DNA from: Primulina eburnea
Taxonomy: Eukaryota > Streptophyta > Magnoliopsida > Lamiales > Gesneriaceae
Direction: 5' to 3'
Assembly: GCF_022965805.1 (NCBI RefSeq)
Contig: NC_133103.1
Location: 26,960,329 to 27,024,328, forward strand
Length of the DNA: 64,000 nt
This document shows positions 48,783 to 61,529 of this stretch, in pieces; position 1 is the first letter of the stretch, and every line of letters begins with the position of its first letter. The translations under genes were made by a program, and so were the position numbers. The notes beneath the pieces were generated by a model. It was not told the DNA's origin. It saw nothing but the letters and a program-made list of their open reading frames with translations, and did not search any database.

Positions 48783-51700
48783 TTACAGTCCATGCATAGA
48801 CGGGACACTCTGGTATGGATCACCAAATGCAGCCACATTTCCAGGCCTACTAAATACAATCTGCTAAATATATATCTGTCGTAAGTTCATCAGAGGTATC
48901 ACATTAGCTTTTTCTTTGTGAATCTAAGGGCATACCTGATAATTTCCAAGAGTGCATGTTTTGAATCCAGCAGCACAATAGTCAAAATAATACTCCCATG
49001 TCCGGATGAACTTTTCATCGAAGCCCAGTGCAAGAATTTGACTAGAAAACCACAATCAAATAATCAACAAAAACCTTATCAAGATTGCACTATCTGAAGC
49101 TGAAAATTTTCTTTATAAATCCGTTATTCAGCATGTTGCATGACAAATGATATCGGGTTATGGAAAGATAACATATCAGGATTCAGGAAAAGGTATAGGA
49201 GACTGTTAAGGGAACCTCTGGAAAAACGTGTGAGATGCAATAATTTGAAATGAGTTCATTACTGTTACTTGAAGGATTTAATCAGAGTCTACAATTCAGA
49301 CAGGATTCAATGGCGGAGAAGGATTCACGAACCTAGTTTACTAGTTAGAAACCAAAGATTTTTAATGATGACAAATTGTTCAAACTTCAAATATCGGAAC
49401 AGCCAGATTCATTTGGCCAAGTTCCTATTAAGAATATCTTTGAGGTCCAAATTTACACTGAACAGTTGCCTTTTCTTTTACCTTTGGTTATCCAAGAAAT
49501 TTTCCCTCCAACATCTTAGAGTTTGATAATAGTGAATTCCTATGTCTTCCAGGTGCTCCACGCTGCAAGACAACAATTTTTCTTAAATTTTTGCATTGGT
49601 GTTGCAAAATAACTGCTTAAAAAGCATAATTAAAATGTAGAAATAAGTTATACCAAAATCTAGAAGCAGCAGCCATGGCTGATGTTACTCGACTAAGTGA
49701 AGGGAGGCAGCCACCAGGAAATATGTATTCTTTGATGAAATCTGAGCTGCGCCTGTATTCGTCGTACCTCTCATCAGGAATTGATATGAACTACGAAAAA
49801 ATCGACCATATCTAATGTTAGGATCACATAGTCAATATTTGACATGATATACCTGAAAGAAAAGAGGTGGTTGAGTTATTTAAACGTTTATGAAAAGGAG
49901 ACATTTTAGGATGGGTACATATGAATGTGAACAGTTGTTATTGCCGTGTTACATCAGACGTTGAGTGAATCAATTATTATAGATAAATTTATTCCCGGGG
50001 ATTTACATAGTTTGATCACATTCAATGTGAACCAATTGGAGATACGTGCTTCTGAAAACTTAAAAAAGAGAGAGTAACATTCAAGAGAAGTCTGGAAATT
50101 AATTATTAAACCAATACGATTTAGAAGAGATAGTTAATGAAAGTGAAGTTGCTGTTGATTAAGCACTAAAATGAATTGCATTGCGTACCTGAAGAACAAA
50201 AAGACCATTTTCTGCTAAAACAGATTCACAGCTTTTGAAGTAATCTTCCATAAATTCATGTCCTACAGCTTCCAACATCTCACTGCAAAATTATATCAGT
50301 ATAGTACCGTATTTCATCCATGCCACAAAAGAATCTGATAGACTGAATATTTTTAAATTTGGCGCCACGCCAATTCAACATAGTTCAAGCAACAGAAGCT
50401 CACCATGATATTATCCTGTCGTACTTGTTGGTATCAGGCAGTTGGCGATAATCACAAAGAAGAAACTTTATGTGATCCTGAAATAAGAATCCTCTTAAAC
50501 TAGAGACTATATTTTAAACTTGAAATCTCTGTCGTACTTGTTGGTGTTGCGTAGTTGGCGATAGTCGCATAGAGAAATTTCATTTGATCCCAAATAACAA
50601 TCCGCTTAGTAAAATATATAGCGACGTTAATGCACAAAAATTGCACTTATTCATGTGAAAAGGCAATAGTCAGCATGTCTCTAGCTAGTTCTATATCCGA
50701 TCTTCCAACAAATGCAAAGAATTTCTTGAAACAGGTTTGTGAACATTTTAATTACAAATCAAACTCGTCATAATAATATGCGTACCTGAAGACCAGCTTC
50801 TTTTACTTTCAGTTCAGCATGCTGCAGTTGCTGTTCTGATAGAGTGATGCCCGTATATTTGCATCCAGTTTGTTTAACAGCTTCAATAGCTACACTACCC
50901 CAACCGCTACCAATCTCTAGAATGTGATGTTCCTTGCTAATTTTCGCCTTTAAATTAACAAAAGTTCAGCTTCTGGAGAATATCCTCATGGTGATACTGA
51001 ATCGATTCATCATTAAGAAAAAGGTTTAGACCTTTTCAATCAAAAGAGATATTTTCCTTAGCTGTGCAATCTTCAAGTCTTCACATTGAGTCTTCAAAAG
51101 AAAATAATGGCGTGTTTATTACTTTTAAAAAAAAAAAATTATTGCTAAATAGAAATATCAAAACCATCATCTCTAACCTTAAATATTGCGCAGGAGTACG
51201 TCATTGTCTCGTCCAAGAATAGAGAGAATAGTTCATTGCTCTGAAACAGCAAATATCATGCACATAAATTATGACATGATCCTCTAAATATGATGGAAAA
51301 TGTATCGAGGGTAAACAGAAATGTTCAACCACGCAAGATAAAAATACTATAATATACATACAGTATCCGAGCTCTCGTGTTCATTTTGTACACTTACTAA
51401 GTCATAGTGCCTTGAGATGTTCCGGCGTGCTTGTGTTAGTGTATTCTGCCTTGAAACATGTTGATAGAAATATTTTGCAGATGCTACAGCAGAAGTGAAA
51501 AGCAATGGTGTCCACCATCCCCTAGACACATATAAGTCATACTTTCACATGTTTTTAAGAAGATTTAGTGGGTTTGATGGGAAAAAACTATCTATTCCTC
51601 ACCTTCTATTGTTTAATTTTGAGGCGGTTCTTAAATCTCTATTGGCAATAAAAATCTGCATGGTGAACATTGAGAAAGACCATTAATTACAGTATGGTAC

Positions 51701-54700
51701 ACATAAATATGAATTAAATGAGTGATTTTTAAGATTGAAAATCGTGTTAGAGATGAGGCGTTCATGCTAGATATTTTAATTCCAATTTCTTACCATGAAA
51801 AGGTTGAGCAGACCTTCATACTTGTCAACAAAAGAAAAATCTCCATTAATATAGGCATCAGCAAGGCCTAAATCTGATTCAGTTGCAACCTGTATATGTA
51901 CAAGAAAGGGAATACATAGTAGAAAATTTCCATTTGAATACATTCTACTTTTCGTCCATTTCCATTTCAAATCTTCCAGTAAACTTGTTATTTCATCTTC
52001 AACTTTACAATTAAATATTCCCCTGGGTTCCTCGGCACCGTTTGGCTCGTGGGATTGAATGGGATAGTAAATTGAAAGATAAAGATCACATAACTATTTT
52101 TAACTCTAATTATTGTAAATTTGAGTCAAACACGTGATGATCCAAGAAGGTTGAATCTCATCCTTACACCATATGTTAATCGAACTTTCAGACAATATGT
52201 AGAACACAGGGCGAATATTTAGTTAATATAGTAGAACACGTACTGTAGCAAAAGATTAATACAATGTCAAGGATAAGGTTGTGTTAAGGGTATCCTATTA
52301 TTACCTTCCAATAAAACTGGGGAGTATGAACTCTGATTGAAACTTTTAAGACGCTATTTTTCCTGGTGCCTTCAAAGGTAAAAATTGTACCACCGTCTTC
52401 CAATAATCTGTTGCACCCAAAGTTTGATAATAACGGTTTCTAAATGCAGTTATTATCCTACAAATACAATATATTTAAAAAATTGTGAACAAAGAAAAAT
52501 TACAAATCAAGAAACTAAAACAGACAACATATTCTCATGATGAGTGAGATTAGCTACTGTTAAAGTCAATGAGCTATCACACAAGCACGTTTCGCACCAG
52601 AAGTAACCATAAAAGATATAGTGATTGAGATCATGGCAACCAAGGTACGACTATAGACCTTTGTTTAAGATCGTTGATTACATTCATTATTGATAACTAG
52701 AGGTATTTGCAACAAAGTGGGAGGAGATATGAACAATGGACTCAAAAGAAAATGAAAGAGATGTCAAAATTATTTAGATTTTCATTTAAAATATGCTTCA
52801 AGACTTCACTTTAAAACACAGTACAAATGGATACAAGATATCTTTGTAACTCCCTCCAGCTGGTCTCAGGCAAAGACTTTTCTGATGGTGAGAAGGATAA
52901 CATCTCTTTACATATGAACCTCAAAATCTCTAAATTATGTTCCCAGTCAGTAAACCCAATATCTCAAAATTCTCAATGAATAGCAAGCAAAAAACATAAA
53001 AGACAGTTTTCCTTTTTTCGTTAGAAACTCACATAAGGCAGCCTGTAGCAATAAAATGATCGAGAAACCTAGTTACAAGAAGACGAGCTCCTGTTTCTAG
53101 CCAAGACGGTACCATGTGTTTGGGGTTATTCTGCACATTGCAACTCTTTCTGAGCAAGCCATTTGCAGCTAGTATACCTGCCTGTGAGGATTAGAGTTGA
53201 GTTATTGCTCAAAATGTTTAGTTGCCTTTTCTAATATGGAAACCAAAGATTATGCTGACAAATTAAAAATAAGCTAATTTTATCCCTAAGCCAATGCCAG
53301 CCAATTTTATTGGTTTCTTACAAAGAATTAAGACCTTCTATATCGGTACCTTCTTTTAATAGGGACACTAAAGGTCTTTTGGTTGGGTTGAACAATTTAG
53401 CTATACACTCCACGCCCTTCGTTTTTAAATGTATAAAATTTTAAAAAGAGAAATCACAGGTTTTGAATCCTTATGCACAAGCTATCATTCTTTCATTCGT
53501 AAAAAGTTTTTATTTTCATAAGTTGATGGATTAAGATTTGATTAGGTTCTCTTTACGGCACAATGAGCTGTGCACCTTATTGATGATGTGGATCTAGCAA
53601 TACTTAATTCACTCAGCGTGACCTTTTCAACGAATCATATGCGTAAGTACCTTTACTCCATCCTCGTGGAAGCCATATCCTGAAACAAAATGTAATACAG
53701 GAAAATTCAAATCATATTCCCTATTGCAATTCTCAAAATACCAGTGACTTTTATTCACCATACCTTGATATGCTCCGCAGAACCAGATTTTCCTCTTTCC
53801 TTGGATTAAATTAAGCTCAGATGAAGCTTTAGACGCAGCTACTGATGGGATTGGGTGTCCGGTTGACCATTTAAGCAATGTATGCTCTGGCATTTGAGGT
53901 GGATTCAGAGTCACGAGGAATGGTAACCCTGCCTCTTTAATGTTCTGCACTTGTAGAGTAAATAATTACAATCTTCTAGCATACTACGCATTTGGTACAA
54001 CTATAGTAAGAGTTTTTTGGTGAATAAAAGTTGTATCACTTGTTCATGCATGATGATGGCAGATCTACAAACCTGAAGTGTGTTAAGCCAATATGTAACA
54101 CAAACTTTGCTATTAACAGTCCCCAGGAAATTCCATGCGCTCCATGCTGCTGGAATTTTGGGCATTAAATTTTTGTCACGGTGAAGGAAAACATCGCTGC
54201 AGAAAGAAATAAAATGTGACGCATTGTGAAAATCCAAAATAAATTTTATCATTGTGATCAAGAACAGAAGCTCACTTTCCATTTCCCAGAAAACTAAAAT
54301 ACAAAGAAAAAGTATAACATGTTCCAAAAATACGTATACTTTATACCTTTAATGTTCACATAATAGCTGTTGGCATTACCTATTTTAGAATGAATTGAAA
54401 AGTATAATTTAGTTTCTCATTAAAGGTTGTGTTCCACTAAGAGTACATTATCATGCATTATATTTTAATTTGATAGAGAAAGAGGCGTCGTTTAAAATAG
54501 ATTGACGGAGATATTTGAATAAACAAACCTGGAATATGGGTGAAAAAGACAACCTAAGATATAATGTCTAGGTCTATGGCAGAGGGTTTTCAAATAAACT
54601 CACTTAAAAATTTTAAAATGTTTTCAGTTTGAAAGGAGACCATCCACCCTCTTTTGAGTCCATGTTGCTCAGCAGCATTCACTCTTTTAGCACATAACAT

Positions 54701-57336
54701 AACTCCACATACTTATTCATATTAAACTGGAGCACGTTAAATAAACAAGGAACTCAATAAAATAAGTTTTATCCAGGAACAAAACAAAGAGAAGCACCTG
54801 TAGGCGTAGCGAAATGCACCAAGAATTCTCAACTCATCATATGTCGCCTGATCCCCCATCATTTTTAAGACATCAGGAGCATGCACAGCAATTATGCACT
54901 CGTCGTATGTTTCTTCCATCCCATCCTTACAGGTTACAACACAACCTGCAGTCCACTTTTTAGATTCATTTACAATGAGAATAATTCATTAAGATGGCTA
55001 TCGTGTAATATAAAAAAGTTCTTCAGTACATTTTTGTCTTTACACTCATATAGAACAACTAAAAATCGAAACATATTTTTGTTAGAGTAGATGTCTTGTA
55101 AGCTAACTATTGGCTAGGGAATTTATTGATTCGATTGGAATAAACAATCTTTATTTTAATATAATACATTTTTCCATGGTTTGTTATTTCTTTATATGTG
55201 TACTCATGTGATCAACATAGATAAAAACCTTGATATACTTTAATACAATGAATCGTAATTCGATGTTGAAACTCATTTATAAACACTGTATAATCTAAAT
55301 TCGTTTCTAGTCGATTCAGCCGACTAAAACATGGATAAAGGTCGCTTGAACTCGAGACTAACATCTTTGATGTTGTGTATCGCGTTTCTTGGTAAGGACA
55401 TAGAGATGTCCAAACACGCAGATGGGTATTCATATGATGATTATACCGAACTGCCCTCCCTAGGACTTTCCAAGTGGTTATCATTCATCGAGAGTATAAG
55501 TCCGTGGTTATGATTCTACAGCATTAGTCCTAACGACCCGGGACAACGCTAAGGCTCTATATGCTAGGGTTGTGCTTTGACTCGTTTACCGACTCCAGGA
55601 GGGTCATCAGGTGGTGAGATTGGGTACAGTTGCGACACATGTAAGAGCCAGTGCACTGTAGTCGGGAATTCAACGCTCACCTACTGGATGTGGATATCCT
55701 GTGTGATCTAATGAAATAATAATACATGGAATTTCTGGTCAGATTATGAGATGTATATTAGGGAAGAAGTCCTCCAATTGTACATGAGATGCCACTATTT
55801 ATTCTCAAAGATGTGTCACACAGTTATCGAATTCTTATGCAACCCTCGATGAACAATGGTTGCAGATTCGATCGGGATATATGAGATGAAGGGACCGTAC
55901 TATATTTTAATGATAACCGACTGGTTCTTACAGGCACTATCAGTGATACCTAGGGAATCATGGGACAATGCTATTAGACGCTCTTACCATGATTCGATGG
56001 GTTTAATCAGAGATATGTTTTTGACATTCTCATGATCAATTGTTGATACATAGAATAGGGCAAATTAGAGTAAGCCCGAATAAATTATTATGTCCTGAAA
56101 CACAAAGAGTTGTGAACTCACGGCTAGCTGTATCCCTGAACCATTGAAGATAAACGAGGTTCAAAACTTAACATAAAATGGGAAATAACAACTGAGTGCT
56201 CACCCTCATCATTTGTTGTGACTGAACATACTTCTGAATTTGTTTTCATTTGACAACCTCTGATTTCCAACATTTTCTTGACCTGGTTTCGATTCAAATA
56301 CAATTTGGTACAGTTCTAATCTAATCTTAAGAAAAATAACATAAGTTTACGATGATAAGCACTCGATTTTAGAATTCCAAAACACATAATTTACCCTATT
56401 GACATAATTTTGTGAGCGCAACTTGACAGTAAGCCATTGAGGACGACCAAGGAGCTGCAGATCAAATCAGCCATAGGATATAAGTAAAAAAGGAAAATAG
56501 GGAAGGTGTTTTTTGGTTAAATCACATAATGGAGACAACAACTCGCCTGTAGAAGATGGTGATTGCGACAAAATGAAAGTATTGAATAAGCGGAGAAGCT
56601 CATTACTCCTTCTGACGAACATGACCAGATTGAACCACACATTGGAATCTGCAGAATTGCATAGAATGTATGTTGGTTTAAGTCAAGGTGATGAGGAAAA
56701 AATGAGCCACAATATGTGCAATATTTAAGACTTCTCACAAGATAAGCCTTCTGGAATAACTCAGAGTATCCATGTGATTTAATAAAATGACCCAGTGTTT
56801 CATTCCGGTCAATGTCTGGATTGTTGTCAAGATTTTCAAGATAACTGCCATGAGATAAACTCCAAGAGTAAATCAATATAAAAATTAGGATTACACCTCA
56901 TGAAGGTACGACATCATGCAACTACATATGTAATAGAAGGCCTAATGTACATTATATGGTGACTGACGCTGTCCACCCCTATTGACTTCGCCTCAAGAAT
57001 ATATATAGGTATTTAAGAATCAATCTCATGCAACTTTAACAAACATAAGGCACCCAACAGAAACAAAATCAACATCAAAAGATGATTGCATACTTTCGTT
57101 ATGACCAGAAATACTTACATCATTACATCATCCTTGAACCTAATAATATCTCTGATCATTCTCCAAAAGTTTGGGTTCAATATGTTCTTCTTTTGCGCAA
57201 ACAGACCCGATAAACCATTCCGACTTCCCCATTCACATCCTCGGCCTTCGTCCAAGCTCACTGCGAATGACATGTCGGATAGCTCCATGTCGACCCCAAG
57301 ATTCTCAAAGAACTCCATCATGTTTGGATATGTAAC
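48783..57336 (-). CDS. Cyclopropane-fatty-acyl-phospholipid synthase-like protein, 23 exons, first exon missing
   Basis: Exons in coding order: 57336-57119, 56844-56739, 56648-56547, 56454-56395, 56282-56204, 54945-54798, 54196-54073, 53944-53764, 53679-53651, 53181-53033, 52407-52305, 51889-51794, 51655-51603, 51521-51398, 51240-51178, 51091-51032, 50947-50786, 50477-50404, 50282-50189, 49790-49654, 49562-49482, 49041-48936, 48860-48783. They total 2,427 nt, in phase throughout: 808 codons and TAA. Residues 1 to about 400 are FAD/amine-oxidase-like (VTYPNMMEFFENLG; FCGAYQGYGFHEDGVKAG); 430-808 form the SAM-dependent methyltransferase that in this family adds a methylene bridge to unsaturated acyl chains of phospholipids. 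LEIGSGWG at about 575 is SAM motif I; YTGITLSEQQL, SCEMLEAVGHEF and WEYYFDYCAAGF fit catalytic-core motifs. About 60 N-terminal residues, including GxGxxG, are not found, so the true start lies outside this model. Confidence 0.9.
50528..50610 (-). pseudogene. Decayed duplicate of synthase exon 50404-50477, within the adjacent intron
   Basis: The segment resembles the neighbouring exon and its upstream intron edge (shared CTGTCGTACTTGTTGGT and AGTTGGCGATA). It has lost one base internally, and the acceptor AG before GATC is changed to GG, so it should not be spliced in. The genuine exon, about 110 bp downstream on the minus strand, keeps frame and splice sites. Confidence 0.85.
55095..56165 (-). 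mobile_element. Non-coding repeat-like insertion in a synthase intron
   Basis: This intron (54,946-56,203) is about 1.26 kb, while several neighbouring introns are near or below 150 bp. Its interior starts TTGGCTAGGGAATTTATTG at 55,104, whose first 60 bp match 14,700-14,757 in reverse complement. The interior is richer in GC than the flanking intron and resembles LTR or leader sequence, with no recognisable protein. Orientation and the far boundary are uncertain; no target duplication was confirmed. Confidence 0.55.
56455..56546 (-). other. GC-AG intron in the synthase gene
   Basis: The reading frame requires a donor CAG|GCGAGT at 56,546 and an acceptor CTGCAG at 56,455. All other introns in the model use GT. 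GC donors with an otherwise strong consensus are a known minor class in plants. Confidence 0.8.
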
Positions 57337-58400
57337 CTGTGCAACAACCAAGCACTTTCTTCATAACCATTATTGACCTTTAGTTTAAATGATCTTTGAT
57401 CACAGGAACTGATACTTTTGTAACAAGGCATGAAACTAGCTAGCTAGGGGGCGATCACGGGGATAAATTGCGTAGAAAATATTTAAGTTTTAGTGATAAA
57501 TTATAATTCTTGCTATAATAAAAGTCATAGATATTATTACAACGAGTGTTTGAGGTGCGTGTATAATATATGAATATTATGTATGACATATATATAAATC
57601 TTTTATTAAAATTTTTATGATTTACAAGCCGTTGAGGGAGTGGTGTGTGTTTTTCCAAAACGAGTGAAGAAAAACAGGAATCGTGGTTAAATGGAAGTAT
57701 TATTTTTTGAGAGAAAATAAAATTTTAAGAAAGTTCAAAATTATAGCATGAGTGCTTAAGTATTATATATAGTAATAGATAAGATAAGTTTCTAATTATT
57801 TTGCAACTGTCGAAGTTTTCTTCCTCTTTCTTCGCTGTGATATAAACATTTTTTGATACTGCATGAAAAAAGTTTGATATGTATAAAATATCAAAGATGC
57901 CACATGTGTCCAGCTCACAAACCACCATGGATTTTGCTCCTGCAATTGTGTCCAGCTCCAAGTTCAGTCTTACAATAAATTTTAAACATCTATTTTTTTT
58001 TCTCTCTTTCAAAAGTGATGTTCTCGTCACAGCTTGGCTCATCGATCAACTATCATTGGAAACCTTGAGATGGATAATAATAGCTCAAAAGTTGGTTCTC
58101 ATACATGTAACATTTTGTTCTACAAGTTCACGAGACTCTCATACACATTGTATTTAATTACATCACAGATTGCTTATTTCAGTTGGATAATTTTGATGCT
58201 TAATGAATGAAAATTAAGCAAATTAATCAATGTGTATGATTGGAAAAATTTCAAACGAAGAACGAAGTTTAATGAACGAATATTAAGTTCGGTGTTCTGA
58301 ATTAAACTTGAAACGAGTTCATCAAATGTTGAAAGAACTTCAAACGAATAGTCGGAACATGTAAGGGACGGAAAACAGAAAAAATAATAATAATAATTCA
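57337..58400. other. Upstream intron or 5' flank of the synthase gene, no exon recognised
   Basis: A splice acceptor (TTGCACAG) lies just upstream of the first visible exon, so this is intron sequence in the intact gene. I searched both strands for the expected FAD GxGxxG exon and found none. A minus-strand frame at 57,725-58,042 has no recognised domain. Confidence 0.55.
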
Positions 58401-58845
58401 GTGAACAGTAGCATGCGTGCACCTGCGCGGGCGCCTACTACCCGCCGCGGATCTTTGCGCAGGTGCGCGCGCCTGCCAAGCGAGAGAGCTCGGCAGTGCG
58501 CGCACGGGCATCTGCACGCGCCCCTTCGTGTTTTTTCGTGTCCCTTCGGATTTTTCTGGTATTTTTTCATTTCCTTGTCATTATTTGATTATTGTGGTCA
58601 GTTACAATGGCCAAGGGACACCCATATGAATGAAAGATCATGTCTTTTCACATGAAAGCATTAAATGATTGTTTTATTGAAAATAAAAAACACATAATTT
58701 CATTTTGCATATTTTTCTTCTTCCTTCTTCAACAAGAGAGAGTTCCATTCATTTCCTTGTTATAGAACCTGGATATTTGAGTGCTCATTATCCAAGAGTT
58801 GTAGTTGTATCTTAGGAGAAGATTGCCACAAACCTTTAGCACATT
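58400..58845 (+). mobile_element. Probable copia leader or LTR region with CpG-rich patch (unresolved)
   Basis: A CpG-rich patch at 58,417-58,530 (CACCTGCGCGGGCGCC and related words) stands in AT-rich surroundings. It is followed by sequence leading to the copia gag start. No TG..CA ends and no tRNA-Met primer site could be placed, so the LTR is inferred only from position. Confidence 0.4.
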
Positions 58846-59000
58846 GTGAGGGACAAATTCTTCCGAAGGAGAAATTGTTCAACACTTGCCTCTACAAACC
58901 ATTTTCATAGTTTCTTCTTGTTTTTCCTATCAAGTTTCAATCTCACAAACAACAATCTTAAGAAAAATTTGGATTTTCAATCACTTGTAAGAAGAATCTC

Positions 59001-59925
59001 AATGGCATCATCATCTACAACACAACATGCAATCGTTGAACCAGGAGAGAAACCAGATAAGTTTTCTGGTGCAGATTTCAAAAGATGGCAACAAAAGATG
59101 CTATTTTATCTCACAACCTTGAGTTTGTCAAGGTTCTTGAAGGAGGATCCTCCCACCGTTGCTGAAGATGAGACAGACACCAACATGAGGGCCTCTTTGG
59201 ATGCATGGAACCAAAGTGATTTCTTGTGCAAGAACTACATCCTCAATGGACTTGACAATGCATTGTACAATGTGTATTGTCAAGTCAACACCGCCAAGGA
59301 ACTTTGGGATATTCTTGATAAGAAATACAGGGCGGAGGATGAGTCAAGTGCAAAAATTACAATTTTTCTTGCACGAGATTCATGTGGAAGGAATGAGTCT
59401 AAGAGAGTCTTCCAAGTTGCTGCTTTGATCGAGAAACTCCCTCCGTTGTGGAAGGATTTCAAGAATTATTTGAAGCACAAAAGGAAGGAGATGAGATTAG
59501 AGGATCTCATTGTGAGATTGAGGATAGAAGAGGACAATAAGAGTACCGAGGCCAAGGCAAGTAAAATGGCAGGAAAGGTGGACATTGTTGAATCGAGTTT
59601 AAAAGAGAAGAAAAAGAAGTTTGAGAAGAAACCACAACAAGTCCAACAACCACCAAATAAGAAGAAGTTCAAAGGCACTTGTTATAACTGCGGAAAACCG
59701 AATCACATGGCTAAGGATTGTAGGAAGCCAAAGAAGGGAAATCCTCAAGCCAACGTAGTTAAAGAAAGGTCGGTACCATTTGATTTTTCTAAACTTGATT
59801 TGTCTGTAGTTATTTTTGAAGCAAATTTGGTGGAAAACACCAAAAAGTGGTGGGTTGATACTGGAGCAACTCGACACATATGCTCCAACAAGGGATGTTC
59901 TCCACATACACTCCATCGACCAGGA
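59001..59925 (+). pseudogene. Ty1/copia gag and protease start, degenerate
   Basis: The likely gag start is the ATG at 59,001 (MASSSTTQHAIVEPGEK); the frame is open upstream to 58,846 but that part lacks family features. Gag landmarks are FSGADFKRWQQKML, ELWDILDKKYRAED and the zinc knuckle CYNCGKPNHMAKDC (about 59,682-59,723). A protease motif [15 protein letters not shown] follows. A frameshift near 59,890 breaks the polyprotein; the protease continues in another frame (59,880-60,113). The segment around 59,370-59,420 looks internally deleted compared with usual gag length. Confidence 0.87.
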
Positions 59926-61525
59926 GAAAACTATACATGGGGAACTCCGCTACATCTGAGATGGTGGGCACCGGAAATGTAGTACTGAAGATGACATCGG
60001 GTTTGGAAGTAACCCTTGTTGATGCGCTTCATGTAATGGACATAAGAAAGAACCTCATGTCGGGGTCTCTATTGGTCAAACATGGGTTTAGACTAGTATT
60101 TGTTTGTGTCTAACAAGGTTGTATTGACCAAGAATGGTCATTTTATTTGAAAAGAATATCTCGATGAGAACCTTTTCAAGTTGAATGTCTAGCCAAAATG
60201 TTGTTGAAAGTAATAAAGACAAAAGTTCTATTTACTTGCTTGAGTGTTCTCATTTATGGCATGTTCGTTTAGGACACGTAAATTTTAATACCTTGTAATG
60301 TTTAATGAAACTGGAATTATTGCCTAAACACAACGTCGATCCAACACAAAAATGCGAGATATGTATTGAAGCAAAAATTACCAAAGCGCCTTACCACTCG
60401 ATTGAAAGATGTACAACTCCTCTAGAACTAATACACACCGATATTGGCGATTTAAAGTTTGTACAAACTAGAGGAGGGAAAAGATACTACGTGACATTCA
60501 TTGATGATCATACAAGGTAATGTTACATATATCTTTTGAGGTCGAAAGATGAAGCTCTTGAAGCATTCAAAGGTTATAAAACCGAAGTTGAGAATCAACT
60601 AGGCAAATAAATAAAGAGGGTTCGAAGCGATAGAGGGGACGAATACGGAGCACCGTTTGATGAATTCTGCACATCTGTGGGCATAATTCATGAAACGACT
60701 ACTCCTTATTCACCACAATCGAATGGCATTGGCGAAAGAAAGAATCGAACTCTGAAAGATATGATAAATGCTCTGTTAATAAGTTCAGGACTACCCCAAA
60801 ACTTGGGGGGAGCAATACTACCGGCTAATCACATCCTGAACAAGATACCCCACAAGAAAAATAACAAGTCACATTACGAATTGTGGAAAGGTCATAAGCC
60901 TTCCTACAAGTACCTTAAAGTGTGGGAGTGTCTAGCTAAGGTTGAAATACCAAAGCCTAAACAAGAGCGAATTGGACCAAAGACGGTCGACTACATATTC
61001 ATCGGATATGCACATAATAGTAGTGCCTATAAGTTTATAGTGCACAAATCTGAAAATGCAGAATGAATACGGGCATGACATTGAGTCAAGAAATTCAGTA
61101 TTTTTTGAAAATTTATTTCCTTGTAAAGAAAGGAAAGAAAATGGTTCTAGCAAGCGAAAACTTGCGACGGAGCATGCAGGTCAAATGCCTACACATGAGC
61201 CTACTCTAAATGAAAATGCTATACCATTGGAAGGCTCTTCAAAGGAGTAAGAGCCAAGAAGAAGTAAAAGGGCTAGAATCTCAAAGTCCTTTGGTCCAAA
61301 CTTCCATACTTTTATGTTGGAGAATGAACCAAAGGACATAAAAGATGCTCTGGCTAGCCCTGAAGCTCCTTATTGGAAAGAAGCCATCAACGCTGAAATG
61401 GATTCCATTTTGCAAAACCATACTTGGGAACTAGTGGATCTTCCACCAGGTACCAAGCCATTGAAAGCAAATGGATATTGAAAAAGAAAACTAGAATTGA
61501 TGGAAGTATTGAACAAAGCTAGGCT
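59880..61525 (+). pseudogene. Ty1/copia pol remnant (protease, integrase, RT start), truncated
   Basis: After the gag frameshift come the protease remainder, a GAG-pre-integrase motif (LWHVRLGHVNF near 60,245), a zinc-type CEICIEAK, integrase core pieces ([44 protein letters not shown]) and the start of RT (WKEAINAEMDSILQNHTW). Protease, integrase, then RT is the copia order. Stops fall near 60,297, 60,520, 60,608, 61,248 and 61,480. RT ends abruptly at about 61,525, before its catalytic box, so RT and RNase H are lost. Confidence 0.88.
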
Positions 61526-61529
61526 TGTG

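Noticed and set aside
56513..56728. Plus-strand 71-codon frame over synthase exons
   Set aside because: Antisense to confirmed exons at 56,547-56,648; no motif.
57725..58042. 105-codon minus-strand frame considered as the missing first exon of the synthase
   Set aside because: It lacks a GxGxxG motif and the expected residues just before VTYPNMMEF, and no donor matches the required phase.
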